Shown piece after piece: positions 18,619 to 27,816 of a DNA stretch of 64,000 bases. The stretch spans positions 62,001 to 126,000 of the forward strand of contig JALJCQ010000012.1 in NCBI GenBank assembly GCA_023091665.1. Direction: 5' to 3'. The translations under genes and the position numbers were made by a program. The stretch comes from Pythium myriotylum. Taxonomy: Eukaryota; Oomycota; Peronosporomycetes; Pythiales; Pythiaceae. Under the pieces are notes generated by a model that worked only from the letters and a program-made list of their open reading frames with translations, did not search any database and had not been told where the DNA came from. Each line of letters opens with the position of its first letter. Position 1 is the stretch's first letter.

Positions 18619-20907
18619 CTAGAGACGGCTGCTGTGAGGGCGCGCGACGGCGGCCTCGTTCGCGATCAGCTCCAGCTTTTTGTGCGTGTACTGCAGGGCA
18701 CCGGCCTTGCCAGCTGCGAACTGCGCGACCGTGTGGCCGCTCTCGGACGTGAGCTTCCACTTGGTCGTGAGCAGACCTTCGACGCCCACAGGGCCGCGCG
18801 CGTGGATGCGGCCCGTGCTGATGCCGACCTCAGCGCCGAGCCCGAAGCGGTAGCCGTCGGCGAAGCGTGTGCTGGCGTTGTGGAAGACGCAGGCGCTGTC
18901 CACGTTGTGCTGGAACGTCTGCGCGGCAGCGGCGTTCTCGGTTACGATAGCCTCGGTGTGGCCGCTGCTGTGCGCGTTGATGTGGTCAACCGCGGCGTCG
19001 ACGCCATCTACGACCTCCACTGTCAGGTCCTTGGTGCCGTACTCAGCCGAGAGGTTGGTGGTCTTGACCGACTTGCCCGTGGCCACACCCAGCGTCGACG
19101 CGTTCGGGCCGACATGGAGCGTGACGCCGGCCTTCTCAAGCGCGTGAAGCAGCGTCTTGGCCTGGCCGCTCTTGACCAGCGCCTTGTCGACGAGAAGAGT
19201 CTCAAGTGCGTTACAGGCCGCCGGGTAATCGGTCTTGGCGTCGATTGCGAGCGCCTGAGCTTTCTTCAGGTCGGCTTCGCTGTGGATGTACATGTGGCAG
19301 ACGCCCTCGGCGTGACCGAGCACGGGGATACGCGTGTTCTTCTTGATGTGGGCCACCATCGAGCCCGAGCCGCGCGGGATGCACAGGTCGATGACGTCGT
19401 CCAAGCGCAGCAGGTCCGAGATCTCTTCGCGCGACGTGACGAGCCCAATCACGTGGCGGTTGACAGCGCCCTTGGTCTCGGCCTCGACGGCCTCGACGAT
19501 GAGCTTGTGGAGAATGGCATTGCTGTGGAGAGCTTCCTTGCCGCCCTTGAGCAGCAGCCCGTTGCCACTGCGAAGCGCAAGCGCGGCGATCTGCGGGAGC
19601 GAGTCGGGGCGGCTCTCAAAGATCACGAGCAGCACGCCGATCGGCGCCGTCTCTTGGTGGAGCACGAGACCAGACGCGAGTTCCGTACGCTTGACCATGC
19701 GTCCGATGGGCTCTTCGGCGTCGGCGATGCTGTTGATGCCGTCCGCGAGCGTCTGCAGCTTGGCCTTGGAGAGCTTGAGGCGTGCGACGAGCCCTTCGTC
19801 GACAGCCATGGCCTCGGCGGCCGTGAGGTCCTGCTGGTTGGCCTTGAGGATGGCATCGCTCTGCTGCACGAGCTCCTTGGCGATTCGCTTGAGGATCGAC
19901 GCGCGCTGCGCCGACGAGAGCTTCTGCAGCGCGCGGCTGGCGTTACGCGCCGCTCGCGCCATGCCTTCGGCCGACTGCGTGTCGCTGGCGTCCGAGTTGT
20001 CCGGGTTGAGCACGAAGAGCGTGCCGTGGTTGGCGCCGTTGATGATCTCGCTGACGATGCCGTACTTGAAGCCGCTGGCGATCACGACGGCCTTGACGCC
20101 GCGCGCGATGGCGTTCTGCGCGCTTTCGATCTTGGCGCCCATGCCGCCGCGGCCGACGCTCGACTTTTCGCCGATCTCAAAGGCCGACTGGTCAAACTTG
20201 AAGACCGGGATGACCTTGGCGCCCGGCTGGTCCGGCGGCTTGTTGTAGAGCCCTTCGACGTCCGTGAGCAGCAGCAGCAGGTCGGCCTCGATCTCCGAGC
20301 CCACGAGCGCCGCGAGCGAGTCGTTGTCGCTGAAGACCGTGCCGTCGGGCGCGGCCGAGACCGCGTCGTTCTCGTTGACGATCGGGATCACGTCGAGCTC
20401 GAGCAGGTTGAGCATCGTGTCGCGCGTGTTGGCGCGGTTCTTGGCGGTCTTGAAGTCGCTGGCCGTGACGAGCACTTGCGAGCAGGCCACGTCGTAGAGC
20501 GAGAAGAGCGTCTCGTAGAGCGACATGAGTCCGATCTGGCCGGCCGCGGCCATGGCGCCCTTCTTCTTCTCGAGCGCGAGCATCTGCTGGTTGCCCTGCA
20601 CGTGCGTGCGCAGCGAGGCCGAGAGCAGGATCTGCTTGTTGAGGCGCTTGCGGCCGATGCCGACGGCGCCGCTCGTGACCAGCAGCACCTCCTTGCCCTG
20701 GCGCTTGAGCGTGCAGATCTGCTCGACCATGGACGCGATGCGCCCGAGCGCCGGCTCGCCGTTGGTCGAGACGACCGACGTGCCCATCTTGATGACGATG
20801 CGCTGCGCGTGCTGCAGGTCGACGCGCGTGATGGCGCGCGGGCGGTAGGGCGAGCCGAAGGCCGTGCCGGAAACGGACGCGAGGCTCATGGTCGTGCGGG
20901 GGGCCAT
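18619..20907 (-). CDS. P5CS: Delta-1-pyrroline-5-carboxylate synthetase (bifunctional ProB-ProA)
   Basis: This 762-aa single-exon gene encodes the fused enzyme that makes glutamate semialdehyde from glutamate for proline and ornithine synthesis. The N-terminal glutamate 5-kinase domain (about residues 28-300) shows RIVIKMGTSVVSTNGE, VTSGAVGIGRKRL, VNENDAV and SDNDSLAALV. The C-terminal gamma-glutamyl phosphate reductase domain (about 320-750) has FESRPDSLPQIAALALRSGN, LLLKGGKEA and the active-site cysteine in DYPAACNALE (~564). Length and order match plant and animal P5CS. The ATG before APRTTMSLAS was selected; another Met lies six codons on. No clear organellar signal is present. An initiator-like element lies 54 bp upstream. 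Confidence 0.96.
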   Translation of the reverse strand: MAPRTTMSLASVSGTAFGSPYRPRAITRVDLQHAQRIVIKMGTSVVSTNGEPALGRIASMVEQICTLKRQGKEVLLVTSGAVGIGRKRLNKQILLSASLRTHVQGNQQMLALEKKKGAMAAAGQIGLMSLYETLFSLYDVACSQVLVTASDFKTAKNRANTRDTMLNLLELDVIPIVNENDAVSAAPDGTVFSDNDSLAALVGSEIEADLLLLLTDVEGLYNKPPDQPGAKVIPVFKFDQSAFEIGEKSSVGRGGMGAKIESAQNAIARGVKAVVIASGFKYGIVSEIINGANHGTLFVLNPDNSDASDTQSAEGMARAARNASRALQKLSSAQRASILKRIAKELVQQSDAILKANQQDLTAAEAMAVDEGLVARLKLSKAKLQTLADGINSIADAEEPIGRMVKRTELASGLVLHQETAPIGVLLVIFESRPDSLPQIAALALRSGNGLLLKGGKEALHSNAILHKLIVEAVEAETKGAVNRHVIGLVTSREEISDLLRLDDVIDLCIPRGSGSMVAHIKKNTRIPVLGHAEGVCHMYIHSEADLKKAQALAIDAKTDYPAACNALETLLVDKALVKSGQAKTLLHALEKAGVTLHVGPNASTLGVATGKSVKTTNLSAEYGTKDLTVEVVDGVDAAVDHINAHSSGHTEAIVTENAAAAQTFQHNVDSACVFHNASTRFADGYRFGLGAEVGISTGRIHARGPVGVEGLLTTKWKLTSESGHTVAQFAAGKAGALQYTHKKLELIANEAAVARPHSSRL

Positions 20908-20960
20908 TTGGGATGGGATGGGGAGAGATGGATGGGAAGCAAGACTAGACGCCAACGGAT

Positions 20961-20977
20961 CTAATCGCAGAATGATC
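20961..20977 (-). promoter_or_regulatory. Oomycete initiator-like element of the P5CS gene
   Basis: On the minus strand this reads GATCATTCTGCGATTAG, resembling the oomycete initiator plus flanking promoter region (CATTYY followed by CAWTTT). It lies about 54 bp before the P5CS ATG. Confidence 0.55.
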
Positions 20978-21704
20978 TCCCAACGACCAGGAGATCATTC
21001 TGCTGCCCGGAGAGACGCGGGACCGATGGATCCGTTCTGTGAAGGGCGGACGTGACGAGCCCACTCAGTCGGTGACGTCAGTGACTTGTTATTTGTATAC
21101 CGGATCCCCTACCCCTTGTATCGAGTCTGTGTCTCGAGCGCTCTGTGTTGTCAGGGTCGAGCCAAAAGCCGCGGGTGTGTGACAAGGCGTGTAAAGAAGG
21201 GGTAGGGCTGTGGGGGTCCATTTGGTGAGCGAAACTGAAGATTCAGTTTGCGCATTGGAGAGGGGATCTTTTTCCTGGAGGGAGGATTTGACTACCCGGT
21301 AGCCATTTCCCTGGAAATGTACCCATCTGGCGGGCGAAAATGGAACGCTTCAGGAGATCTGCCTCCCGCAACACAGATCGACGGCGCCACGAATCCTCGA
21401 ACAGCGCGCGCGCCGCCATGCGTTTCCGGCTGTCTCATGTCTCCACGGTGGATGGGGATGCGCGCGCGCGGTGTATCAGGAATCGGTTCCCCGTGGCCCA
21501 TGACAATGGCGTCCATGGATAGATCATGGCGAACGCGCGATGCGCTTTGAGACGATGGGAAGCTGCGTCGGTTTGTGATACATTCTCCCCCAGCTCACAC
21601 GATGCGGCGCTAAAACGGGGAATGCGCGTGCTACTTTTAGCGATCCGCAGCGCCGGCGATGGCCTTCCGCCTCCTCACCGAGGACAACTGGACAACTGGT
21701 CACG
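20978..21704. promoter_or_regulatory. Divergent intergenic region between P5CS and T1
   Basis: About 730 bp without a supported gene. It includes the upstream regions of P5CS and of the first six-TM gene. Short open frames are present without conserved features. Confidence 0.4.
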
Positions 21705-24008
21705 ATGAAAAGCTCCCGGACGCTCGAGCCGCGACGCAAGCTCACGTTCTCGCAGGATGATCTCATCGTCAACTCACGCGTGTCGGTGCGGCGACTGCCC
21801 ATGCTCCAGGACATGGCCGCGAGCATTGCGTCGATGCCGCGACGAAGCACCGCGAACCTCACGCGCGTGATGCCCATGACCACGAGCGACCGGGACGACG
21901 GCCCCACGCGGTCGAGAAGCCTCGCAGCTCTGATCTCGGGCAGCGAGACGGTCCATGGCAGCGGGAGTCGGTTCCCTTCGTTCCGGATGCGCCCATCGCC
22001 CTACCGCGTCGTGAGGCATGGACTTTCGCTGCCTGTGATCTTCGTACTGAGCGTGGCCATCGGCGTGAGCTACTCGCTCGCGATGCTCAAGCCCAACACC
22101 AAGGTTTGGAAGCCGCAGGATCTATCGGGAGATTTGGAGTGGACGTCGACGACACGAACGCACTTGGCGCAGGACCCACTCGTGTTCCTTGAGGAGCTCT
22201 TCCGGAACACTTCGATCGGAGACGACACATCCGTGAGCGTCCCCTTCCTGAAGAAGTACAGTCGCGCCGTCGAAGCAAACGTTGAGTCGACGGCTGCGAC
22301 ATTCAACGCCACGTGGCTTAATGCCGACTTCATCCTCCGCCACGGCTTCACGATCGCCGGCATCATGGCCGGGTCCTTCGAAGGCTATGGGATTTGGTCG
22401 TGCCATTTGGCCCTGCCGCTCTACCCAGACTTGCTGCAGCAAGTATGTGGCGACGACCCAGTTTCAGGCTGGTTCATGGTTGAAATCTACAATAATCTCG
22501 TAGCTACGACCTCCGAGAAGGCCTCGACGTACCTCTCGCTCGACTACACGCCCATGTCGCTCATGAGCGCGCGTATCTGGGCCGTGACGCCGCCCGAGGT
22601 CACATCAACGGGCATCGTGTTGCGAGGGTACAAGGAAGGCACGTACACGGAGCGTGTGCTCTGGCTGCTCAGGACTCGACGCGAGCAACTCACGCTCACC
22701 CCCATCATGGCGTGCGATCGAACCACGCAGAGCAACGCACTCGAGTGCGACCGACTCGAGGACGACAACGTCTACGTGCGCAACACGGCCGAGAGAGACT
22801 TCATCCCGCCCCACAAACTGGATAAACTCAAGGTCTACGGGCCGGCCTACGCCATGGGCAACTTCGAGGCGGCCGGCAAGACGTTCGTGCAGCTCCCTGC
22901 GAGCGCCATCATGATGACGAGCACGGGATACTCGGCCATGACGCGGTTCTCGACCAACATCCCCGTGCGGCTCACCATCGCCAACGGCAAGCTCAAGACC
23001 GAGTCCAACGTCTACCAGGTCGCGAGCTGCACGGCCGCCGTCGGCAACGGCTTCGCGTTGGCGGCCGTGCAGCTCGTCGTGGTCTGCGTGATCGTGTACA
23101 ATGCGATCGCGCACTGCCACTCGACGCCCGAGGTCACGGCTCGCGAGGGTCTGATCTTCGGCTTTCCGAACCACATCACCATGGGGCTCATCGCGCGGCG
23201 CCTCGGCACGTACAAGCTCGTCTTCGTGCAGCTCTGCATCTACCACTCGCTCAACGTCGGCAAGTACTTCACGGCCGTGTACTACAAGACCGAGAAGGTG
23301 ACCGACACGATCGCGTTCGGCGCCGAGGGGCTGCTGCTCGTGGTCGTGAGCGCCATGCTGCTGGACCAGCTGCTCTTCTTCGAAAAGTACTCGAGCATGC
23401 GCGAGACGCTCGCGGTCGTGGCCAGCGGCTCGCTCTACCTCGGCTTCCTCTTCTTACAGTCGAGCCTCTTCATCTCGATCCACCAGGTCCAAGTGACCGA
23501 GCTCGCGCTCTGCGCCGGCGCCAACCAGTGCATCGTCGTCAAGGGCCACGAGTTCTACTACGTCGGGCTGCTCGTCGTGCTGCTGCTGCCCGTGGGCGTG
23601 ATCAACGGGCCGGTGCACTGGCTCGTGGTGCCGACGCGCACGCGCGTCCCGCTCGAGCCCGTGGCGCGCGAGCAGCTCACGTCCTTTGAGAACTTCTGTC
23701 TCGGGCTCGACGCGCGCCGCGAGTTCGGCGCCTTCGACCGCGCGGACGGCGCGACGCCGCTGAGCATCGTGCACGCCGCCGGCTTCACGTTCTCGGGCGC
23801 GCACCTCGTGCGGGTCAAAGACTACTACATGGTCGTGCTCGTGCGCCTGCTGCCGCTCGTCGCGGTCGAGTCCTGCGGGCTCACGCTCACGGTCTTCCGG
23901 CTGCGCGACGGCCGCGTGGTCTCGGGGCAGCACATGGCGCTCGTCGCCGCCTACCAGCTCTTCCGCGAGCCCATGGAGGACCAGTATGTACCCATAGGAG
24001 GAGCGTGA
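21705..24008 (+). CDS. Six-TM lineage-specific membrane protein, copy T1
   Basis: This 767-aa protein belongs to a family with five copies in the window and no family I can name. A ~105-residue Ser/Arg-rich N-terminal tail precedes TM1 (LSLPVIFVLSVAIGVSYSLA, ~107-128). A ~310-residue loop follows with an N-glycosylation sequon (FNATW) and paired cysteines (CHLALPLYPDLLQQVC; MACDRTTQSNALECDRLED). Five further hydrophobic segments lie at about 445-465, 504-525, 535-560, 568-592 and 618-642. A conserved ~125-residue C-terminal domain contains SIVHAAGFTF, VKDYYMVV and CGLTLTVF. With six TMs both ends should be cytosolic and the large loop extracellular or luminal. T1 is the most diverged copy and stands apart from the others. 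Transport, sensing or structural roles are all possible. Confidence 0.85.
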   Translation: MKSSRTLEPRRKLTFSQDDLIVNSRVSVRRLPMLQDMAASIASMPRRSTANLTRVMPMTTSDRDDGPTRSRSLAALISGSETVHGSGSRFPSFRMRPSPYRVVRHGLSLPVIFVLSVAIGVSYSLAMLKPNTKVWKPQDLSGDLEWTSTTRTHLAQDPLVFLEELFRNTSIGDDTSVSVPFLKKYSRAVEANVESTAATFNATWLNADFILRHGFTIAGIMAGSFEGYGIWSCHLALPLYPDLLQQVCGDDPVSGWFMVEIYNNLVATTSEKASTYLSLDYTPMSLMSARIWAVTPPEVTSTGIVLRGYKEGTYTERVLWLLRTRREQLTLTPIMACDRTTQSNALECDRLEDDNVYVRNTAERDFIPPHKLDKLKVYGPAYAMGNFEAAGKTFVQLPASAIMMTSTGYSAMTRFSTNIPVRLTIANGKLKTESNVYQVASCTAAVGNGFALAAVQLVVVCVIVYNAIAHCHSTPEVTAREGLIFGFPNHITMGLIARRLGTYKLVFVQLCIYHSLNVGKYFTAVYYKTEKVTDTIAFGAEGLLLVVVSAMLLDQLLFFEKYSSMRETLAVVASGSLYLGFLFLQSSLFISIHQVQVTELALCAGANQCIVVKGHEFYYVGLLVVLLLPVGVINGPVHWLVVPTRTRVPLEPVAREQLTSFENFCLGLDARREFGAFDRADGATPLSIVHAAGFTFSGAHLVRVKDYYMVVLVRLLPLVAVESCGLTLTVFRLRDGRVVSGQHMALVAAYQLFREPMEDQYVPIGGA

Positions 24009-24018
24009 AGTGGTCTGG

Positions 24019-24068
24019 ACAGAACGGTTCCCGCGGAACGGTTCCGTGGCCTTCGAGGACCGTTCTGT
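24019..24068. terminator. Inverted repeat just after the T1 stop
   Basis: A 10-bp perfect inverted repeat (ACAGAACGGT at 24019, ACCGTTCTGT at 24059) encloses two direct copies of GGAACGGTTCC-like sequence. It starts 11 bp after the stop, so it would sit in the 3' UTR. Whether it affects RNA ends is unknown. Confidence 0.3.
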
Positions 24069-24386
24069 ACCTACGTTGGAGCTTGACTCTTCAAGGTGGC
24101 GCCAGTGACGGAGGAGATGGGACGGGGGGGAGAGGAGCACCAACTTCAAGAGGAGCCGACCTGATTCCGAATCAGCCCCCCCGGCCGCAACGCGAAAGCA
24201 CACTTTCGAGAGTCCCACGTGGATCATCCACCGTGGAACTCCAACGTTGGCGAAGTTGGCAAGAGATCCCATCTTGTTGGCGCCAAATGGTTGGAAATCT
24301 GGTTTGCAGGTGCACATTATGTCGGCGAATAAATAAGTCAATTATGATTTCGGTAGCCTAGCAACTATTTCTCCCTTTTGTCTATC

Positions 24387-25946
24387 TTACTTGAGCCACG
24401 GATGGGCCAGCACTTCGTCCATACTGAGCCGCTCCCGTGGGTCGATCTCCAGCATGCCGCAGATGAGGTCCTTGGCGAGCGAGCTCACGTGGTCCCACTC
24501 CGCATAGTCGAAGGAGAAGTCACCCGTGAGCGTCTTCTCCAAGGCCTCTTCGTCCGAGGGCGACTGGAACGGAGCGAACCCACTGAGGATCGTGTACAGC
24601 ACAGCACCGGCACTGAAAATGTCGGCGGCGAACGAGACATCGCCGTTCTCAAGCACTTCGGGAGCAGCATAGCCGATCGTGCAGCTCACGGTCGACTTGA
24701 CCACGCCGCTTGGGTCCGACACGAGCTGCGCGCTGCCGAAGTCGGCGAGCTTGATTGACTCAAGGTCGGCAGGCGAGGTCTTGAAGAGCAGGTTCTCGGG
24801 CTTGATGTCCAAGTGGACGACGTTGTGCTCGTGGATGTACGAGATAGCCTCGATGATGCGGCGGAAGAGGACCTTGGCCGCGACCTCGTCCAGACCTCCA
24901 TCCTTGCGGATGTAGTCAAAGAGGTCGCCACCGGCACAGTACTCAAGCACGAGGTAGGCTCGCTCCTGCTGACGGTACGAGTCGTGGAGCGCGAGCACGT
25001 TCGGGTGGCTCGAGAAGTTGGTGAGCATGTGGTGGACGCGAATCTCCTGGCGGGCCGTGGAGACCTGTCGGGCCGAGTCCGTGGGCATGGCCTTGACAAT
25101 GTACGACGGCACGCCCTGGTCGAGCCAGCTGAAGCACTCGGCGAGCGTCGAGTTGCCCGACTCCATGAGGATCTGGCCGATGGTAAACTTGTCGATCCAG
25201 GCCAGCAGGTCGATGGTGTCCTGGATCTTCTTGGCCCAGGCATCACGTTCCTGCTTGGTCTCGAAGCGGAGCACCCACTTGACCGAGCTCGAGCTCGAAC
25301 CCGAGCACTTGTTCTCTTCTCCCCTCTTCCTGGACTCCTTGAGGTCCTTGGAAGGTGTGAACTTGGACGCGTCGAGCGTCGTGGCGTTGTCTGTGAAACT
25401 GGCTGTAGGAGTCTGGAAGTCAATCTCGAGCTTGTTCTTGGGTAGACGGTCGAGCCGGGTCGAGGTCGAGAGGTAGACCCGCTGGCGGATGGGGCCGTTC
25501 TCCTGGCGAGAGTACTCCAGGAACGGATGGGAGCCGGCCTGGAGGCGGATGTGGCGAGGCACAAACACGTTCATCCAGGTGGCGTGCGGGGTCTGCTTCC
25601 AGACCCGGACCGTGCTGGTCGTGAACATCTTGGCGGCCGGCGAGGTCTCGACGGGCGCCGAGAGCGGCGCGTCGGTCACCGGGATCATGGAGAAGCGTTC
25701 GTCGCCCTCCGGGAAGGTCGGGAGCGAGATGCGGTGGGCCGACGAGACATGGGAGCGCGAGCGCGTGCGACGACCGCGGTGCGACGAGACCGAGCTGCGC
25801 GTGGTGTAGACCGACTCGACGTCATGCGTGTCCGAGTTGGGGCTGTTCTGGCTCATGAAGGTGCCGCACGTGGTGTTGCTGAGGCCCGAGAGGCGGCGCT
25901 CTTTCCAGTGGTCGAGCGGCGAGGCGAAGAGGGACTGACCGCCCAT
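24387..25946 (-). CDS. PH-like plus CAMK-type Ser/Thr protein kinase
   Basis: This 519-aa protein has a Ser-rich N-terminus, a probable PH-like region (ending WVLRFETKQERDAWAKKIQD) and a C-terminal kinase domain. The kinase has the ATP lysine (YIVKAMP), VVHLDIKPENLLF near 377, LADFGSAQ, GYAAPEVL and a final RERLSMDEVLAHPWLK, all CAMK-like. The glycine loop is not recognisable (IGQILMESGNSTLAE replaces GXGXXG) and the HRD motif is HLD. Lys, catalytic Asp and DFG Asp are intact, so activity is plausible. The start chosen is the MGGQSLF methionine; an upstream non-ATG open stretch was ignored. PH-kinase fusions are frequent in oomycetes. It is convergent with T1. The substrate is unknown. Confidence 0.85.
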   Translation of the reverse strand: MGGQSLFASPLDHWKERRLSGLSNTTCGTFMSQNSPNSDTHDVESVYTTRSSVSSHRGRRTRSRSHVSSAHRISLPTFPEGDERFSMIPVTDAPLSAPVETSPAAKMFTTSTVRVWKQTPHATWMNVFVPRHIRLQAGSHPFLEYSRQENGPIRQRVYLSTSTRLDRLPKNKLEIDFQTPTASFTDNATTLDASKFTPSKDLKESRKRGEENKCSGSSSSSVKWVLRFETKQERDAWAKKIQDTIDLLAWIDKFTIGQILMESGNSTLAECFSWLDQGVPSYIVKAMPTDSARQVSTARQEIRVHHMLTNFSSHPNVLALHDSYRQQERAYLVLEYCAGGDLFDYIRKDGGLDEVAAKVLFRRIIEAISYIHEHNVVHLDIKPENLLFKTSPADLESIKLADFGSAQLVSDPSGVVKSTVSCTIGYAAPEVLENGDVSFAADIFSAGAVLYTILSGFAPFQSPSDEEALEKTLTGDFSFDYAEWDHVSSLAKDLICGMLEIDPRERLSMDEVLAHPWLK

Positions 25947-26041
25947 GGTGGTGGTGGTCGGCGAGCAGGATGGAATCTGACGACGGACCGAGAGCGTCCC
26001 CGGCAATCGGTTCCGCAGTTGCCGACGGGTTACGCTTCACA

Positions 26042-26057
26042 CAAAGGGCCGAATGAG
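26042..26057 (-). promoter_or_regulatory. Initiator-like element of the PH-kinase gene
   Basis: The minus strand reads CTCATTCGGCCCTTTG, close to the oomycete initiator/FPR pattern, about 96 bp before the kinase ATG. Confidence 0.45.
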
Positions 26058-27816
26058 AAAATGCTCTCGGGCAGAAGCGCGGGCAGGCGCCGGACGAACG
26101 GGCTAGGGAGACTGTTTGTTTGTGCGCGCGCTGATTATGGTGTGTCGCGTTTGTGCACTTCTCTCGATCGCGATTGGTGGAAAACGACGGAAGGGGAAGG
26201 GTTTACGATTATCTTGAAGTCGCTCAGTCCATTCGCTGGAGCGAGAGCGTGAACATCGGAAGCAAAACGCCGATTACGATCTCGTAATCCCCGTCTGAGC
26301 GACCAAGCATTCCTCCCCCGACTCTTGTGGTCGAGAGTGACGGGTCCGACATCGGCAGCGCCGCTCGCCGGATAATCCAACGGGAGCCACGCTAAAGTTA
26401 GGTCGGCGCGTGTTGGCGGCGGGACCCAATAAAAGAAGAAAACAAAAAACTCTTGCCAACGCAGATTTATAAACGTGTTCTGGCCGGAAGGCGCACCCGC
26501 GCGGCTGAACCCACACACAGACGCGAAACCACCTGCCGACGCACGACGAAGCTCCTGATCACTGGTACCGGTACCGTTGGGTTTGCCTCGTCGGAATTTG
26601 GCTATTTTTTCTGAGCACGCGGCTCTTCAATTCCGGAAGAGAGCCGATCATAATGATGATGCGAAAGTTGATGATGGCGGTTCTGATGATAATCTCCTCG
26701 GCCGTGGTCAACTCCGGGCGTAGTATGTAGTGGATGGGGCGGCCACTACACTGCGTGCGACGTCGAACTCGGCGAAATCAATCAGCATCCGGAACACGCC
26801 TGGATGACTCTCGATTGACCGGTGTCGCAAACGAGCAAACACGTCCCCACGCAGAGACACCTCGACACAATCATCGAGGCCGACGCAGTTCGTTCCGTTG
26901 GCGTTGGCATTCGTGCTCAGGCCCCCGGCACTTCATTTCGCCGCTGATCGGCAAAGCGCAGGTGAGTCAAAGCCGTTGGAAAAGTGGGACATGCGCGGCC
27001 ACGAATCACAGTGTGCACCACACACTTCAACGCGATTACATCTTCCAAGGTGTGGTCATCCGCGAGAATGATGGTGGATTGATTGCGTACGATCCTGCGA
27101 ACGCGTTGATGGCAAAAGCGTCAGTCCGGTCTGACTAGCGGGTTGCCAAAGAGGCGCGGCAGGGACAGATGGGTGGTCGGGAATCCGGGCCTACAAGACA
27201 CCAACGATACAGAACCAGAGAGAAGGAAAAGAGAAGACGCCAACAGAACCAACCAACAAAACACGGAGAACTCGTCCAGCATCGGCCGCCCGGCTCTGCG
27301 GCCAGTCGGCGGTCAGCTGGCGGTCTGTCTCTGAGGGACCTCTGGATTCCAGAAGGATTGCGCAGACCAATCCGGACCAATCCTTTGAGGACGAATCTAC
27401 GAATGGCCGGCGTCCGGCACTTCACAGCGCAGCGTGGTCACCTTGCGACCACACATTCCATCTGATCCTGCCTAACAAATCAAAAACTTGCCGCGTGCGA
27501 GTTGGAGCAATGGAGGACCCGTCTAAAGCGATAGCGGTCCAAACTGAAGTCTCTTCCTGCTGAACGGGAGAAACGCAACGCCATCTCGGCGGTTTCTTTG
27601 TGTTTGGTCGAATCTCCGCATCGTGGCACTTTTTGTACCCACCTTTCTCCGGAATGGGTACAACCTTCCAGATCCAGACGTGTCCGTCGTTTATCTCGCT
27701 AATATCCTGTCCCGTCCAGAAATACACTCCGGGGGCCCTCTGTGTCTGTGTCTCGCACTCGTCAGTCCGGCAAACACCCACGCCGCCCCGTCCGGAGATA
27801 AATTACCAACCCGCGT
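26058..27816. other. 1.8-kb intergenic region, no supported gene
   Basis: This is the divergent region between the kinase and T2. It has lower GC than the coding sequence and only short open frames (longest 134 codons at 26734, no recognisable features). A GGTACCGGTACC palindrome lies near 26564. It may contain distal regulatory sites or decayed sequence. Confidence 0.5.

Noticed and set aside
18634..20964. 776-codon open frame antisense to P5CS
   Set aside because: It mirrors a clear P5CS gene. High GC at third codon positions suppresses stops on the opposite strand, and the product is Arg/Leu/Val-rich without any family features.
26734..27138. 134-codon open frame in the T2 upstream region
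   Set aside because: No family resemblance, no coding bias and no initiator; treated as chance.
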